Notes under the pieces: model-generated
The model's database searches: none
What the model saw: only the letters and a program-made list of their open reading frames with translations
Told to the model about the DNA's origin: nothing
Shown here: positions 1 through 9,787 of the stretch, one piece after another
How positions within the stretch are numbered: the first letter of the stretch is position 1
Layout of the letters: every line of letters starts with the position of its first letter
Assembly (NCBI RefSeq): GCF_004786015.1
Contig: NZ_CP032096.1
Span: 1,984,001 to 2,048,000 of the forward strand
DNA from: Hydrogenovibrio crunogenus
GTDB lineage: Bacteria > Pseudomonadota > Gammaproteobacteria > Thiomicrospirales > Thiomicrospiraceae
Length of the DNA: 64,000 bases
Direction of reading: 5' to 3'
Made by a program: the position numbers and the translations under genes

Positions 1-72
1 CTTCAAAGGAAGCCAGGTTAACCCCCATAAAACTGAGGCACTAAAAAGCACGAAGATCGCGACTGCTTCCAT
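1..72 (-). CDS. DMT/EamA-type transporter, N-terminal fragment
   Basis: Only the first 24 codons lie in the window; the gene continues beyond position 1. The start is ATG at 72-70, preceded by a GGAT ribosome-binding site. The peptide opens with one hydrophobic helix followed by WGLTWLPLK, which resembles the first membrane helix of EamA (drug/metabolite transporter) proteins. The gene is 30 bases downstream of the TIM-barrel gene on the same strand and may be the last gene of that operon, which would suggest export or import of the product. The family call rests on a very short fragment. Confidence 0.55.
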   Translation of the reverse strand, partial: MEAVAIFVLFSASVLWGLTWLPLK

Positions 73-102
73 ATAAAAGATCCTTATTAATTTTCGTATT
101 GA

Positions 103-957
103 TTAAACTTGAGACTTTAAAAACTGATTGAAATGCTGACGCTCGGTTTGCGCCATCCATTGATTGATTTGCCAGATATCCGCGACAGGTGCTTGCGTGA
201 AAGGCAATAAATGACAATAACCATCCGGCCCAAATTCCGGGGTCATGGTTGTAAAGGCTTTGCCCTGATCCAAATGATCATGCCAAATAGCTTGCCAAAA
301 AGTCTGATGCGAACGCAGTGCCGCTTCATACTCCGGTGCAGCCGGATGAGGTACTTGAGGTCCTTGATCGTATCCAACGCGAGCATGGACATGCGCCACC
401 CGTGGCACCAACTGCATCAATGTCTCCATTTCCGAATCCATCAGACGCTCACACACCACACACCAATGACTGATGTCCGCGGTCAACTTTAAATCCGGCA
501 ATTGCTGCACGATTCTTAAGGTCGACCACGGATTAAAGAAAGGACGACTCCGGTGCGTTTCAAAACTCAACGGCAGCCCATACTCTTTTGCAATACCTAA
601 CGCCTCGCCATAAAAGTCCACACTTTGAGATTCTTCCCAAGCATCACAACCGGTTAAACAGGTGGCCGCCACAGGCGACAATATCAAACTGGCTTCCAGC
701 CGTCTTTTAAAATCATCCAAGTGTTGTTTGGGCGTCCAATCTCGCTGAGGCACATAATCCCCACCGGTGACAATCTCGGCAATGTAATCCAATCCATTTT
801 GATTTAACTGATCGCGCCACTCTTTCTGTTCGGTAACGACTAATGGCGCTGGGCCTTCAATTCCATCAAACAAAGCGTCTTTGGCTTGAAGGCAGGCCTG
901 GTCAAATTTAAGCGTATTGCCCCAAAGGCTTTTAAACAATTTAAGTTCCATTCGCAT
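103..957 (-). CDS. TIM-barrel sugar phosphate isomerase/epimerase-like protein
   Basis: About 284 residues with the layout of the xylose-isomerase-like TIM barrel (AP endonuclease 2 superfamily). An acidic/His pair (SFETHRSRPF) falls near the middle, then TADISHW and HVHARVGYD, the usual metal-ligand segments of that fold. The substrate cannot be told from sequence. The start ATG shares one base with the stop of the upstream MBL gene (TGATG), so translation is probably coupled. A second ATG six bases on (951) has a better spaced GAG and is an alternative. A copy of the CAGGCCTGG word lies inside the gene at 893-901. Confidence 0.75.
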   Translation of the reverse strand: MRMELKLFKSLWGNTLKFDQACLQAKDALFDGIEGPAPLVVTEQKEWRDQLNQNGLDYIAEIVTGGDYVPQRDWTPKQHLDDFKRRLEASLILSPVAATCLTGCDAWEESQSVDFYGEALGIAKEYGLPLSFETHRSRPFFNPWSTLRIVQQLPDLKLTADISHWCVVCERLMDSEMETLMQLVPRVAHVHARVGYDQGPQVPHPAAPEYEAALRSHQTFWQAIWHDHLDQGKAFTTMTPEFGPDGYCHLLPFTQAPVADIWQINQWMAQTERQHFNQFLKSQV

Positions 958-1739
958 CACTCAAAATGTTTTGGAAAACGATTATGGCGCTGAAAAAATT
1001 CCCAGTCATGATTCGGCCACAAATTGGCTTCATTTTTTTGGCTTAGATATTTCAACTTCTGAATACTTTCAATCGCCAGTTGCTCATTGTCTTGCCAACA
1101 CAATCCCGGGGCGATTTCTTCTTCGATATTCTCAGAAAGATCGGCCGCGTCGCCCGCCAATAAAATCGGGCTGCCTTTTGGCATCTCAATCAACATCGAC
1201 ATATGCCCCGCAGTATGTCCCGGTGTTTCAATCGCGCTGACACCCGGCACCAAATCATACTCACCCGTTTGAATCTTCCAGTTCAAAGGCAATTCAAAAT
1301 CCGAAGCAAAATAGGCATCATCCGCCGGCTCTTTAGCCGCCTGCATTTCTTTTGCATGCACATGCACTTCCGCATGACAAAATTCACACAACCCACCCGC
1401 ATGATCAAAATGCAAATGACTACAAAAAACCAAATCAATATCTTCCGACTGAAGACCTAACACTTCCAAACGATTCGGCAGTCGCTCTTCTTCAGACATT
1501 TCTGGTGGACCAAACGGAAAGGCATCATTTTCGTAATATTGCTTTCTTTGGTCGTCTTGTTGAATCTTTTGGTAATCACACCCCACATCAAACAAAATTC
1601 GACCATTTGTCGTTTCAATCAAATATGCCAAAATCGGTGCTTTGATCAACTCTCCATGCCCTCTATTTCGAGTTGAAAGCGTTTTTTCGTAGGTATGTCG
1701 ACCGGTTAAAATCGGCCAAAATTTGGTTACTTGTGTCAT
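957..1739 (-). CDS. MBL-fold hydrolase, N-acyl homoserine lactonase-like
   Basis: 260 residues of a metallo-beta-lactamase fold. Visible metal ligands are H108, H110, D112 and H113 in SHLHFDHAGG, H175 in PGHTAGH, D197 in LAGDAAD and H244 in PNHDW. This is the complete dinuclear zinc set. Spacing and the GHTAGHMS segment match the AiiA/AttM group of quorum-quenching lactonases, but other lactonases or esterases of the fold look alike. The gene is middle of a minus-strand operon behind a desaturase and ahead of a TIM-barrel protein. That context points to a metabolic role as readily as to signal degradation. No AHL synthase is visible in the window. Confidence 0.8.
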   Translation of the reverse strand: MTQVTKFWPILTGRHTYEKTLSTRNRGHGELIKAPILAYLIETTNGRILFDVGCDYQKIQQDDQRKQYYENDAFPFGPPEMSEEERLPNRLEVLGLQSEDIDLVFCSHLHFDHAGGLCEFCHAEVHVHAKEMQAAKEPADDAYFASDFELPLNWKIQTGEYDLVPGVSAIETPGHTAGHMSMLIEMPKGSPILLAGDAADLSENIEEEIAPGLCWQDNEQLAIESIQKLKYLSQKNEANLWPNHDWEFFQRHNRFPKHFE

Positions 1740-1757
1740 AAGCCTGCTCTTTTAAGA

Positions 1758-2771
1758 TTAATGTGCGGTTAAAAAGGAAACCCCATCCACCCCGATAAAA
1801 CTTTCCCCTTCATCTTGCTTCACCGGTAGATTAACCGGATCGCCATTCAGGATTCTCGGCACACGATAACGATGAAAACTTTTGATTAAATGCTTAAAGG
1901 TCAAAATCTGCTGATAGTCGTTGCCGAACATCTCGGCATGCAGTTTCGGCAATCGATACCAAGGTTGCAGCATGCTTTTGTGATGCACATTGTGATAACA
2001 AAAATTCAACACCAACAAATTCACCCAAGGGTAACGCAGCGACAACAAATTAGAATAGGTATTATGTTCTTCAAACTCAGCGTCTCTGAGTTTCGCCTCT
2101 GGTCCTCTTTTCTGATCCAATGTTTCAAACACTTCATAAGTATGTTGATGCACATCCATAAAACGCATCACCGTCAAAAACATTAAATAAGCGATGGGAT
2201 ACAACCAAAGCACATCAATGGAAATGGACGCCAAGCCCCAGAAAAAAGCCACTCTTAAAATCAGAACCGTCACGACATGGGTTCTGCGTGCACGACGACT
2301 CTCTTTGATAAACGGAAGGACAATCACCAAAAAGTGCATCCAAATTTCCAGTGCCGGAATATACGCCCATTCGAAAGCTTTAATGACTTTTAAAAACAGA
2401 GGATGCTTTTGTAATAAAGGACGGAAATCAAAAGAAACCACATCGGCTCGGTCAATGTGATGTCGGTTATGTTTGTTTTGAATATCTTCAAAGTGAGAAT
2501 AACTGGTGCCCGTGACCCATAACAGGATTTCAGAAAACCACTGGTTATGTTTTTTATTCCTAAACAAACTGTGGTGCGCGGCTTCGTGAATCAAATAAGC
2601 GGCAATCACCATCGAGTGCGCCAACATCACCACACCAATTACATTCAGCCAAAGAGGCTCTGACAAAACAAACACAAAGCCAAACACATACGTTAACGCA
2701 ATATAGGTAAATGCTAAAAAATTAGGTAACTTTGCATCTTCATGCCTGAATAAAGACTGCTTGTTATCCAT
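1758..2771 (-). CDS. Membrane fatty acid desaturase family protein
   Basis: About 337 residues, with hydrophobic helices at the N terminus and around residues 140-205. The three His boxes of membrane di-iron desaturases are present: HEAAHH at 63-68, HNRHH at 102-106 and HNVHH at 261-265, with an extra HQH around 209-211. It should introduce a double bond or hydroxyl into an acyl chain in the inner membrane; the substrate is unknown. The ATG at 2771 is preferred over the GTG one codon earlier. It heads an operon with the MBL hydrolase 18 bases downstream. A perfect 11-base inverted repeat lies 25-62 bases upstream of the start. Confidence 0.88.
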   Translation of the reverse strand: MDNKQSLFRHEDAKLPNFLAFTYIALTYVFGFVFVLSEPLWLNVIGVVMLAHSMVIAAYLIHEAAHHSLFRNKKHNQWFSEILLWVTGTSYSHFEDIQNKHNRHHIDRADVVSFDFRPLLQKHPLFLKVIKAFEWAYIPALEIWMHFLVIVLPFIKESRRARRTHVVTVLILRVAFFWGLASISIDVLWLYPIAYLMFLTVMRFMDVHQHTYEVFETLDQKRGPEAKLRDAEFEEHNTYSNLLSLRYPWVNLLVLNFCYHNVHHKSMLQPWYRLPKLHAEMFGNDYQQILTFKHLIKSFHRYRVPRILNGDPVNLPVKQDEGESFIGVDGVSFLTAH

Positions 2772-2795
2772 CACTCACCACCCGACCCTAAACGC

Positions 2796-2833
2796 CTTAG
2801 TTATTATGAAATATAAAATTTGTAATAACTAAG
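2796..2833. promoter_or_regulatory. Inverted repeat upstream of desaturase operon
   Basis: CTTAGTTATTA at 2796-2806 and its exact reverse complement at 2823-2833 are separated by 16 bases. The repeat ends about 25 bases upstream of the desaturase start, over AT-rich DNA likely to contain the promoter. It looks like a dimer operator, for example for a TetR- or LysR-type regulator, or a transcript hairpin. No regulator gene is adjacent. Confidence 0.5.
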
Positions 2834-3291
2834 TTAGCAGTGACCATGCCATAAACATAAGGTATTGATTTTGAATGGATTAATGAATATTTTGTTATTT
2901 AGAGGAATTAGAATTGCACCAATAAAGTGCTAAAAAAATTTAAGAATAGTGAATAAAGTTATTAGCAACTATTAGAAAAAATTAAAATGGTGCCTCATCT
3001 GTGACTTGAACACAAACCTACCAGTTATGAGACGAAGACTCTATTAACATATTATTATACAAATATCAACAAGTTAAACTACAGACTCCTTCCCAAAAAC
3101 CTGCCTTAAACATGCTTAAAAAGGATTTAAATACGTTAAGTTAGCCTAAGTTGTGGGAAAGAAGAAATACAAAAATCCACTACTAAAACAAAGATCAGGA
3201 AGACCTTACAATCTCAGTAACCAAAATACTTTTCAAGCGCGAGTTAAGCCTACTTAGCAAATCTGCACTTAATTCATTACCTCCCTCAATA
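2834..3291. other. AT-rich intergenic DNA at left edge of island
   Basis: No gene was seen up to the left IS copy apart from two remnants. The decayed tRNA half at 2988-3046 is described separately. On the minus strand a short open frame enters from the IS edge at 3291 and stops at 3195-3197 (about 32 codons, containing ELSADLLSRLNSRLKS). It could be the tail of a gene cut off by the IS, but nothing identifies it. Confidence 0.4.
2988..3046 (-). repeat. Decayed tRNA 3' half, candidate island att repeat
   Basis: This segment copies the 3' half of the intact tRNA at 21562-21638, in the same orientation. The first 27 bases from the CCA end match at 26 positions. About 40 of 45 columns match through the T arm and variable loop to the anticodon loop, whose CAT triplet is still present; similarity then fades. 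There is no 5' half, so it cannot be a functional tRNA. An intact tRNA at one end and a 3'-end copy at the other is the classic scar of element integration at a tRNA 3' end. Confidence 0.8.
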
Positions 3292-3299
3292 TGTAGTGG

Positions 3300-4477
<1,178 letters not shown>

Positions 4478-4560
4478 TTTGACTCACCTTTTTGATTTAG
4501 ATGCATTTTAGCATCTCCAATTAGGTGGCCAATTTCACTTTACCACTACAAAGAGATAAT

Positions 4561-4588
4561 AAAAGCCCTGAACAATGAGGGCTTTTTT
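4561..4588. terminator. Rho-independent terminator downstream of hsdR
   Basis: A stem of AAAAGCCCT with AGGGCTTTT surrounds an 8-base loop, followed by T residues on the plus strand and a weaker T-rich run on the minus strand. It lies about 115 bases past the hsdR stop and just outside the left IS, so it may end hsdR transcription or act in both directions. Confidence 0.7.
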
Positions 4589-4702
4589 ATTTGTTTAGAA
4601 ACTCCTCAAAATTCTTGAATACTGATTACCTTCTTTTAATCTACTGCCATTCTTTATCGCTTAAGTCAGAACATATCAAGACTATGCTCTACCTCTCTAT
4701 TA

Positions 4703-7700
4703 TCAGCGCGATGAAGCAGAACTAATATGTTCATAAACCATTCCCAAAATCAAACGTGCAAACCCATTTTGGACCTGTTCATTACGAAGCACCTGTGTTG
4801 CCATATTTTGGTGGTTATCCATACTCTCGATAACAGCATTAGTAATCAAAGCCGGAAAATCCCCTAGCATCGTTTGTTCTGGAGTATTTACTTTAAACTG
4901 GGCCATTACACCTTCATTTTCCATCACTTTATCGCGAATTGTCTGAGCATAATTTAGCTTATCATCTTCAGTCAATTCCCCCGCAAACAACTCATTCATG
5001 ACTTCTACTATATGCGCAAGCGTATCTGCTTTGCGGTCTTTACCGTAAGCAGAACCTGGCTCTTTAATTCCACGTATTTCAGAACCTGTTAAATCGATGT
5101 TATAGGTCTTTTGATTTTTAATATTGTAATGAGTCATCTCCACTTCAGATAAGTCGATAGGAGGCTCATACTCGCCTGTTACTAGATTCGGAACCAGTCC
5201 TTTGGCAAAAGCATTTAACTTCTCTAACTCTTCATCACCATAGTCCACTATTTGTGATAAAAACTCATACATTCTCGCAAAGGTCCCTAAGTCTTTTTTG
5301 AAAATATCCAGCTCATCTTTATCTTCTTTCGAACCTTTCAGATCCATTTCCGCGTTATGAATTAAAGCCTCATCTTGATTGGCTTTTGCCATATTTAAAG
5401 CATCTCTTGCAGAGTTAATCGCCTGAACAACCCTCTTATATCGGTGATTAAATCGATCCGACGCTGGCTTAACCGCTGAAGCCATCGCTGCTTGTGTGCC
5501 TTTAGGATCAAAAAACGCTTTGGCAAACTGATCGACTTCTTGTTGGGTATAAATGGAACTTGAATCCAGTTTAATTTGTAAATCAAATATCAGATTTGGA
5601 TCCGTCACTGCATCAAGCTTAGCTGATGTATAGTAAGGATCAAATGCCTCTTTAATCTCTTCGGGTTTATTAAAAAAATCTAGAATAAACGTCTTATCTT
5701 TTCCTGGGTAGGTACGATTTAAACGTGACAATGTTTGCACCGCATCAACGCCGCTTAACTTCTTATCCACATACATTGCACACAGCTTTGGCTGATCAAA
5801 ACCAGTCTGGAATTTATTCGCCACCAGCATCACTTGATACTCATCGGTATCAAACGCCTTACGCATATCACGACCTTTTAACCCTGGGTTCTGATTAATT
5901 TCTGTATATTCTTTAGGCTCCCCTTCCACATCATCCACCACACTCCCAGAATAAGCGACCATGGCCTGTAAATTCGGATACCCCTGATCTTCAATGTATT
6001 GATCAAACGCAATCTTATAACGTACTGCTTCTTTGCGTGAAGACGTCACCACCATGGCTTTAGCTTTGCCGCCCAATAAAGGGGCGATATTGGTTCTGAA
6101 GTGCTCGATAATAATCTCGATTTTCTGTGCGATGTTGTATGGGTGCAGTTTCACCCACTTAGCCAGCTGAACCTTGGCTTTTTTACTGTCCACTTCTTTA
6201 TCATCATCGTGACTGGCCAGTTTGTAAGCCACATCGTAAGTGGTGTAGTTTTGCAGAACATCCAAAATAAAGCCTTCTTCAATGGCCTGTTGCATTGTGT
6301 AAATATGAAAAGGTTCTGGCTTATTTTCATCGGATAATGGTAATTCAGGATGCTTAGGACGCCCAAACATCTCCATAGTTTTTGGTTTTGGTGTCGCCGT
6401 AAAGGCAAAGAAACTGATGTTCTTGCGATTGGTATTGGCTTCCAAGGTGGCATTCAACACATCTTCCGCTGAAATCTCTTCGTCCTCTTCTATCTGTTGA
6501 GCACTCAGTACTTCCTTTAGCTTTTTAGCGGTGCTGCCAGACTGCGAAGAGTGCGCTTCATCCGCAATAATGGCGAATGTTTTATCTTTTAGCGAGGTCC
6601 TTTCTTGAATCACTTCCAACACAAACGGAAAGGTTTGAATTGTGACCACAATAACCGACGCGGAATGTTCTAATGCATCCGCTAACTTAGCTGACTTGCT
6701 CCCCTCGCCTTCTTCTCGGTTAATAGTGACCACCACGCCACTTTTATGGTCAAACTGAGTAATAGTCTCTTGCAGCTGAGAATCCAGAACGGTTCGATCT
6801 GTTAACACTATGACGGTATCAAAGACTTGTTGTTGCCCTGTATCATGAAGAGATGAAAGCTGGTGTGCCAACCAGGCGATGGAATTGGATTTTCCCGATC
6901 CCGCACTATGTTGAATCAGATAGTTATGCCCCGATCCCTGTTCTTTGGCATCAGCAATAAGTGCTCGAACTGCATCAAGCTGGTGATAACGCGGAAAGAT
7001 CAGCGATTCTTTCAAATGCTTCTTGCCGGTATGATCTTCTTTGTACTCTTGTTGCAGGTGCAAAAAACGCCCTAATATGCGTAACCAAGTGTCCTTGGCA
7101 AAAATCTCTTCCCATAGATAGGCAGTCGTATAACCATGTGGATTAGGAGGATTGCCCGCCCCGCCGTTACGCCCCTTGTTAAACGGCAAGAAAAAGGTAT
7201 CTTTGCCGTTTAATTTAGTGGTCATATAGACTTCATCGGTACTCACCGCAAAGTGCACCAAAGCACGCTTTTTAAACGCTAACAGAGGCTCTTCTTGTCT
7301 GGTTTTGGGGTCTTTAGGTTGGCGGTCGTATTTGTATTGATTAATGGCATCCTGTACGTTCTGGGTAAAATCGGTTTTCAGCTCTAAAGTTGCCACCGGC
7401 AAACCATTCACAAACAGCACCAAATCAATCGAATTCTGATTATGTTCGGAATAATAAACTTGCCTTACCACACGTAAAATATTCTGCTGATACTTTTTTA
7501 CCAGGCCTGGTGTGGGTAAATCGGGCTGAAACTGACATAATCGAAACTTACCGCCAATAAACTTCATCTCATTACGCAAATAAAACAACGCGCCCTGCTT
7601 ATCCAGGTTCTTGGCCACCTCTTTCACCAAGTGCGAATCCGTATCCGTCGCATAACGCTTGGCAAATTTCTCATAAGCTTCAGGTTGCGTGTTTTTGACA

Positions 7701-7828
7701 AAACTCACCACATCTTCAGGATACAAAGCCAACGCCTTGTCGTAGTCATCAGATTGTCCTTCAATCCAATCATGATTGGTAAGATGCTGGATGATTTCAG
7801 TTTCAAATACGATTTCTTTATGTTTCAT
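4703..7828 (-). CDS. hsdR: Type I restriction enzyme R subunit
   Basis: 1041 residues, the usual HsdR length. The N-terminal PD-(D/E)xK nuclease shows D135 and ELK at 149-151. The Swi2/Snf2-type translocase follows, with Walker A SAGSGKS at 308-314, DEAH at 423-426, a FTATPK motif, and the late helicase motif with QTLSRLNRT. HsdR joins HsdM2S to cut unmethylated DNA after ATP-driven translocation. It starts 11 bases after the fic stop and is the last gene of the hsdM-hsdS-accessory-hsdR run. A copy of CCAGGCCTGG lies at 7501-7510. No frameshift is seen, so it is probably functional. Confidence 0.96.
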   Translation of the reverse strand: MKHKEIVFETEIIQHLTNHDWIEGQSDDYDKALALYPEDVVSFVKNTQPEAYEKFAKRYATDTDSHLVKEVAKNLDKQGALFYLRNEMKFIGGKFRLCQFQPDLPTPGLVKKYQQNILRVVRQVYYSEHNQNSIDLVLFVNGLPVATLELKTDFTQNVQDAINQYKYDRQPKDPKTRQEEPLLAFKKRALVHFAVSTDEVYMTTKLNGKDTFFLPFNKGRNGGAGNPPNPHGYTTAYLWEEIFAKDTWLRILGRFLHLQQEYKEDHTGKKHLKESLIFPRYHQLDAVRALIADAKEQGSGHNYLIQHSAGSGKSNSIAWLAHQLSSLHDTGQQQVFDTVIVLTDRTVLDSQLQETITQFDHKSGVVVTINREEGEGSKSAKLADALEHSASVIVVTIQTFPFVLEVIQERTSLKDKTFAIIADEAHSSQSGSTAKKLKEVLSAQQIEEDEEISAEDVLNATLEANTNRKNISFFAFTATPKPKTMEMFGRPKHPELPLSDENKPEPFHIYTMQQAIEEGFILDVLQNYTTYDVAYKLASHDDDKEVDSKKAKVQLAKWVKLHPYNIAQKIEIIIEHFRTNIAPLLGGKAKAMVVTSSRKEAVRYKIAFDQYIEDQGYPNLQAMVAYSGSVVDDVEGEPKEYTEINQNPGLKGRDMRKAFDTDEYQVMLVANKFQTGFDQPKLCAMYVDKKLSGVDAVQTLSRLNRTYPGKDKTFILDFFNKPEEIKEAFDPYYTSAKLDAVTDPNLIFDLQIKLDSSSIYTQQEVDQFAKAFFDPKGTQAAMASAVKPASDRFNHRYKRVVQAINSARDALNMAKANQDEALIHNAEMDLKGSKEDKDELDIFKKDLGTFARMYEFLSQIVDYGDEELEKLNAFAKGLVPNLVTGEYEPPIDLSEVEMTHYNIKNQKTYNIDLTGSEIRGIKEPGSAYGKDRKADTLAHIVEVMNELFAGELTEDDKLNYAQTIRDKVMENEGVMAQFKVNTPEQTMLGDFPALITNAVIESMDNHQNMATQVLRNEQVQNGFARLILGMVYEHISSASSR

Positions 7829-7839
7829 ATTGTCTCTAT

Positions 7840-9012
7840 TTAAAAGTCTTCTATAAAACCTGGCATCAACTCACCCTTTTTATTTACCAAGATCAGCTTT
7901 AATTCTTTCAGCTTAGATAAATCTCTAGACTTGGTTTTATCGGTCAGCTTGCTATACAGCGCTAAATACCACGGCGCCTTTTTCAACTCACTCAAAGACA
8001 TTCCAGCACCATTATGTAAAACCGCATTCACAATCGCATACTGTCGGTCATTAATCTGCTTTTCATCATGTATTCGCTTCAAGTTCGCTTCAAATAACAC
8101 AATATGAATCAGTCGATTCACACGATCATGTAAGTGATTAATCGTTTCCAGCATGCCCTCTAAAAAGAATTCCACGAATTCTGCATTGGCAAATTCATTC
8201 TTCTTGTCCGCCGCCTTTCTACAACGATTAAACAGCGCAAAATACTCATGAATATTTCTTAAATAGTAATTCGCTTGGGCAAAAGGTGCATACCGAAACC
8301 CGTCAGAATACAGAATACCCGCTTCCAATACGCGCCCGACCCGGCCATTTCCATCCCAAAAAGGATGTATCAACTCAAAATACAAATGAACCAATGGGGC
8401 GCGTATCAATGCAGGCACGCCTTTTTCGGCCAGCTCAGCCTGCCACGCCAATAAAGATTCCAGCAATAGTCGAATATCTTTCCCAAGCTGAGGCGGCTTA
8501 TAAACGCCCCCATGTTCGGCATTACCCACCCGTGTTACGATTCCTTTTGGATTGTCTCGCAACAATCCTGGTTCGTTGTTTTCATTATCGGCTTCTAAGC
8601 CGTCATAAACTAATTGATGAATTTTCAGAACATCGGCTAGTGAGGGTTGCCAACCTTTTTGCACCGACACCTCACGAATATAATCGTAGGCATTTCGAAT
8701 ATTCACTGCACGCTTCTGCTGAATGTTTTGAACTTGCTCTGGAGAAAGCGATAACGCCTCTTGAGTCTCCTGCTCAGAAAGCTCGCCGCCTTCAATCGTA
8801 TTGGTGCCAAAAACCGAACTGACTACCACCTCTTTTTCAAGGTCGTTCGCCACCGTCGCTAATGGCGAGGTACGAAAACGTTCCTGAGCATCCATAACCC
8901 GCTGCAACAACACAGCCAAATCGTCATCATTTAGGCCAAGCTGAAACTTAACAATGCCTGACCGGATCGTCTCAACTCGTTTTGTTAAGGTTTCGTCCAA
9001 CAAAATGTCCAT
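7840..9012 (-). CDS. Fic-domain protein (AMP transferase), class II-like
   Basis: 390 residues. The Fic signature HPFWDGNGRVGR occupies 216-227 with an intact catalytic His. An N-terminal inhibitory-type motif (S/T)xxxE(G/N) is present as TNTIEG at 70-75, the class II arrangement in which an alpha helix blocks ATP binding. A winged-helix-like tail follows from about residue 320. Fic enzymes usually AMPylate a hydroxyl side chain on a target protein; the target is unknown. The gene lies directly upstream of hsdR, a position where other type I loci carry anti-phage or toxin genes. A partial, decayed copy of its own first codons lies 91 bases upstream (9085-9103). Confidence 0.92.
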   Translation of the reverse strand: MDILLDETLTKRVETIRSGIVKFQLGLNDDDLAVLLQRVMDAQERFRTSPLATVANDLEKEVVVSSVFGTNTIEGGELSEQETQEALSLSPEQVQNIQQKRAVNIRNAYDYIREVSVQKGWQPSLADVLKIHQLVYDGLEADNENNEPGLLRDNPKGIVTRVGNAEHGGVYKPPQLGKDIRLLLESLLAWQAELAEKGVPALIRAPLVHLYFELIHPFWDGNGRVGRVLEAGILYSDGFRYAPFAQANYYLRNIHEYFALFNRCRKAADKKNEFANAEFVEFFLEGMLETINHLHDRVNRLIHIVLFEANLKRIHDEKQINDRQYAIVNAVLHNGAGMSLSELKKAPWYLALYSKLTDKTKSRDLSKLKELKLILVNKKGELMPGFIEDF

Positions 9013-9084
9013 TAAATTGTCCAGATAAAAAAAAGAGTATTTTACTTATTATTCAAACATTTACATAGATTTAACTATACTTAA

Positions 9085-9103
9085 CGTCTAAAAAAATGTC
9101 CAC
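9085..9103 (-). repeat. Partial duplicate of fic gene start
   Basis: On the minus strand this 19-base stretch matches the first codons of the fic gene (8994-9012) at 16 of 19 positions. It would read (V)DIFLD against MDILLD. It begins immediately after the stop of the GIY-YIG gene. It could be a scar of gene insertion between the two; the match is short and the DNA AT-rich. Confidence 0.4.
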
Positions 9104-9753
9104 TAAAAATCTTCTAAAGTGTAAGTTTCATTATAGATACTTAACAGGTCTTTTCCATTGTAAAACCAATACCCCGCAGGTTGAACGCTATAATCCAACT
9201 CCAAAACGATTCTGGTTGCCCGAGTTAACGACATTTCTTCGCCATTAAACAAGACTTTCTTTTCAGAAATGACCTCAGCGGTAATCGAATCATCCTCTAC
9301 ATAAACTAAAGTTGAACCAATAGGAATACCCATTTCGACATAGTTCATATTAGGACGTCTTTTGGCTTTTTTAGCCGAATTCTTTTCAGACTCACTTACT
9401 CCCACATTCAGCTGCTGATTAACCTGTGGCGTGACCTCCTTAAGTCTTAACAGTTTTAATACCGCTATCGCCTGCTCTGGCTCAATGTCAAAAAATTCTC
9501 GTTTAGGGTTAACACGATTTGGATGAAAAGCTATATGTAATGCCTGCTCCACCACGGAACAATCCTCAACCTCAACCGCATACACACACTCAAACGGCAA
9601 AGGCACGCCAGTTGAATACAATTGCGACATACGCTGCTCCACATCGGTTTGCGTAGTCTTGCCAATCTTGACCATATTCGGCATCGCTGGATTGGTTAAG
9701 ACATAGACGATTTGGTTTTCATTCATTTGCATTATCATAATATCACTGACCAA
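9103..9753 (-). CDS. GIY-YIG / T5orf172-domain protein
   Basis: Up to 216 residues. The N-terminal domain, with VYVLTNP, MVKIGKT and ALHIAFHPNRV...REFF, matches the T5orf172 branch of the GIY-YIG nuclease superfamily. The C-terminal part (GSTLVYVEDD, VLFNGEEMSLTRAT, GYWFYNGK) resembles DUF4357-type domains often fused to it. The frame opens with a TTG; ATG codons at residues 6, 8 and 10 are equally possible starts and no good Shine-Dalgarno separates them. It lies inside the type I R-M operon between an unknown membrane protein and Fic. A DNA-targeting role, or DNA binding without cutting, is a reasonable guess. Confidence 0.75.
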   Translation of the reverse strand: MVSDIMIMQMNENQIVYVLTNPAMPNMVKIGKTTQTDVEQRMSQLYSTGVPLPFECVYAVEVEDCSVVEQALHIAFHPNRVNPKREFFDIEPEQAIAVLKLLRLKEVTPQVNQQLNVGVSESEKNSAKKAKRRPNMNYVEMGIPIGSTLVYVEDDSITAEVISEKKVLFNGEEMSLTRATRIVLELDYSVQPAGYWFYNGKDLLSIYNETYTLEDF

Positions 9754-9787
9754 TACTGTTAATATCTTGGTTCATTTATGACTTCCT

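Noticed and set aside
8286-8822. 178-codon open frame antisense to fic
   Set aside because: Entirely within the fic coding region with intact Fic motifs on the other strand.
9743-9776. Ten-codon leader frame with AGGAAG before the GIY-YIG gene
   Set aside because: Ends in a stop shortly before the likely starts and shows no conserved feature. It could be a chance frame.
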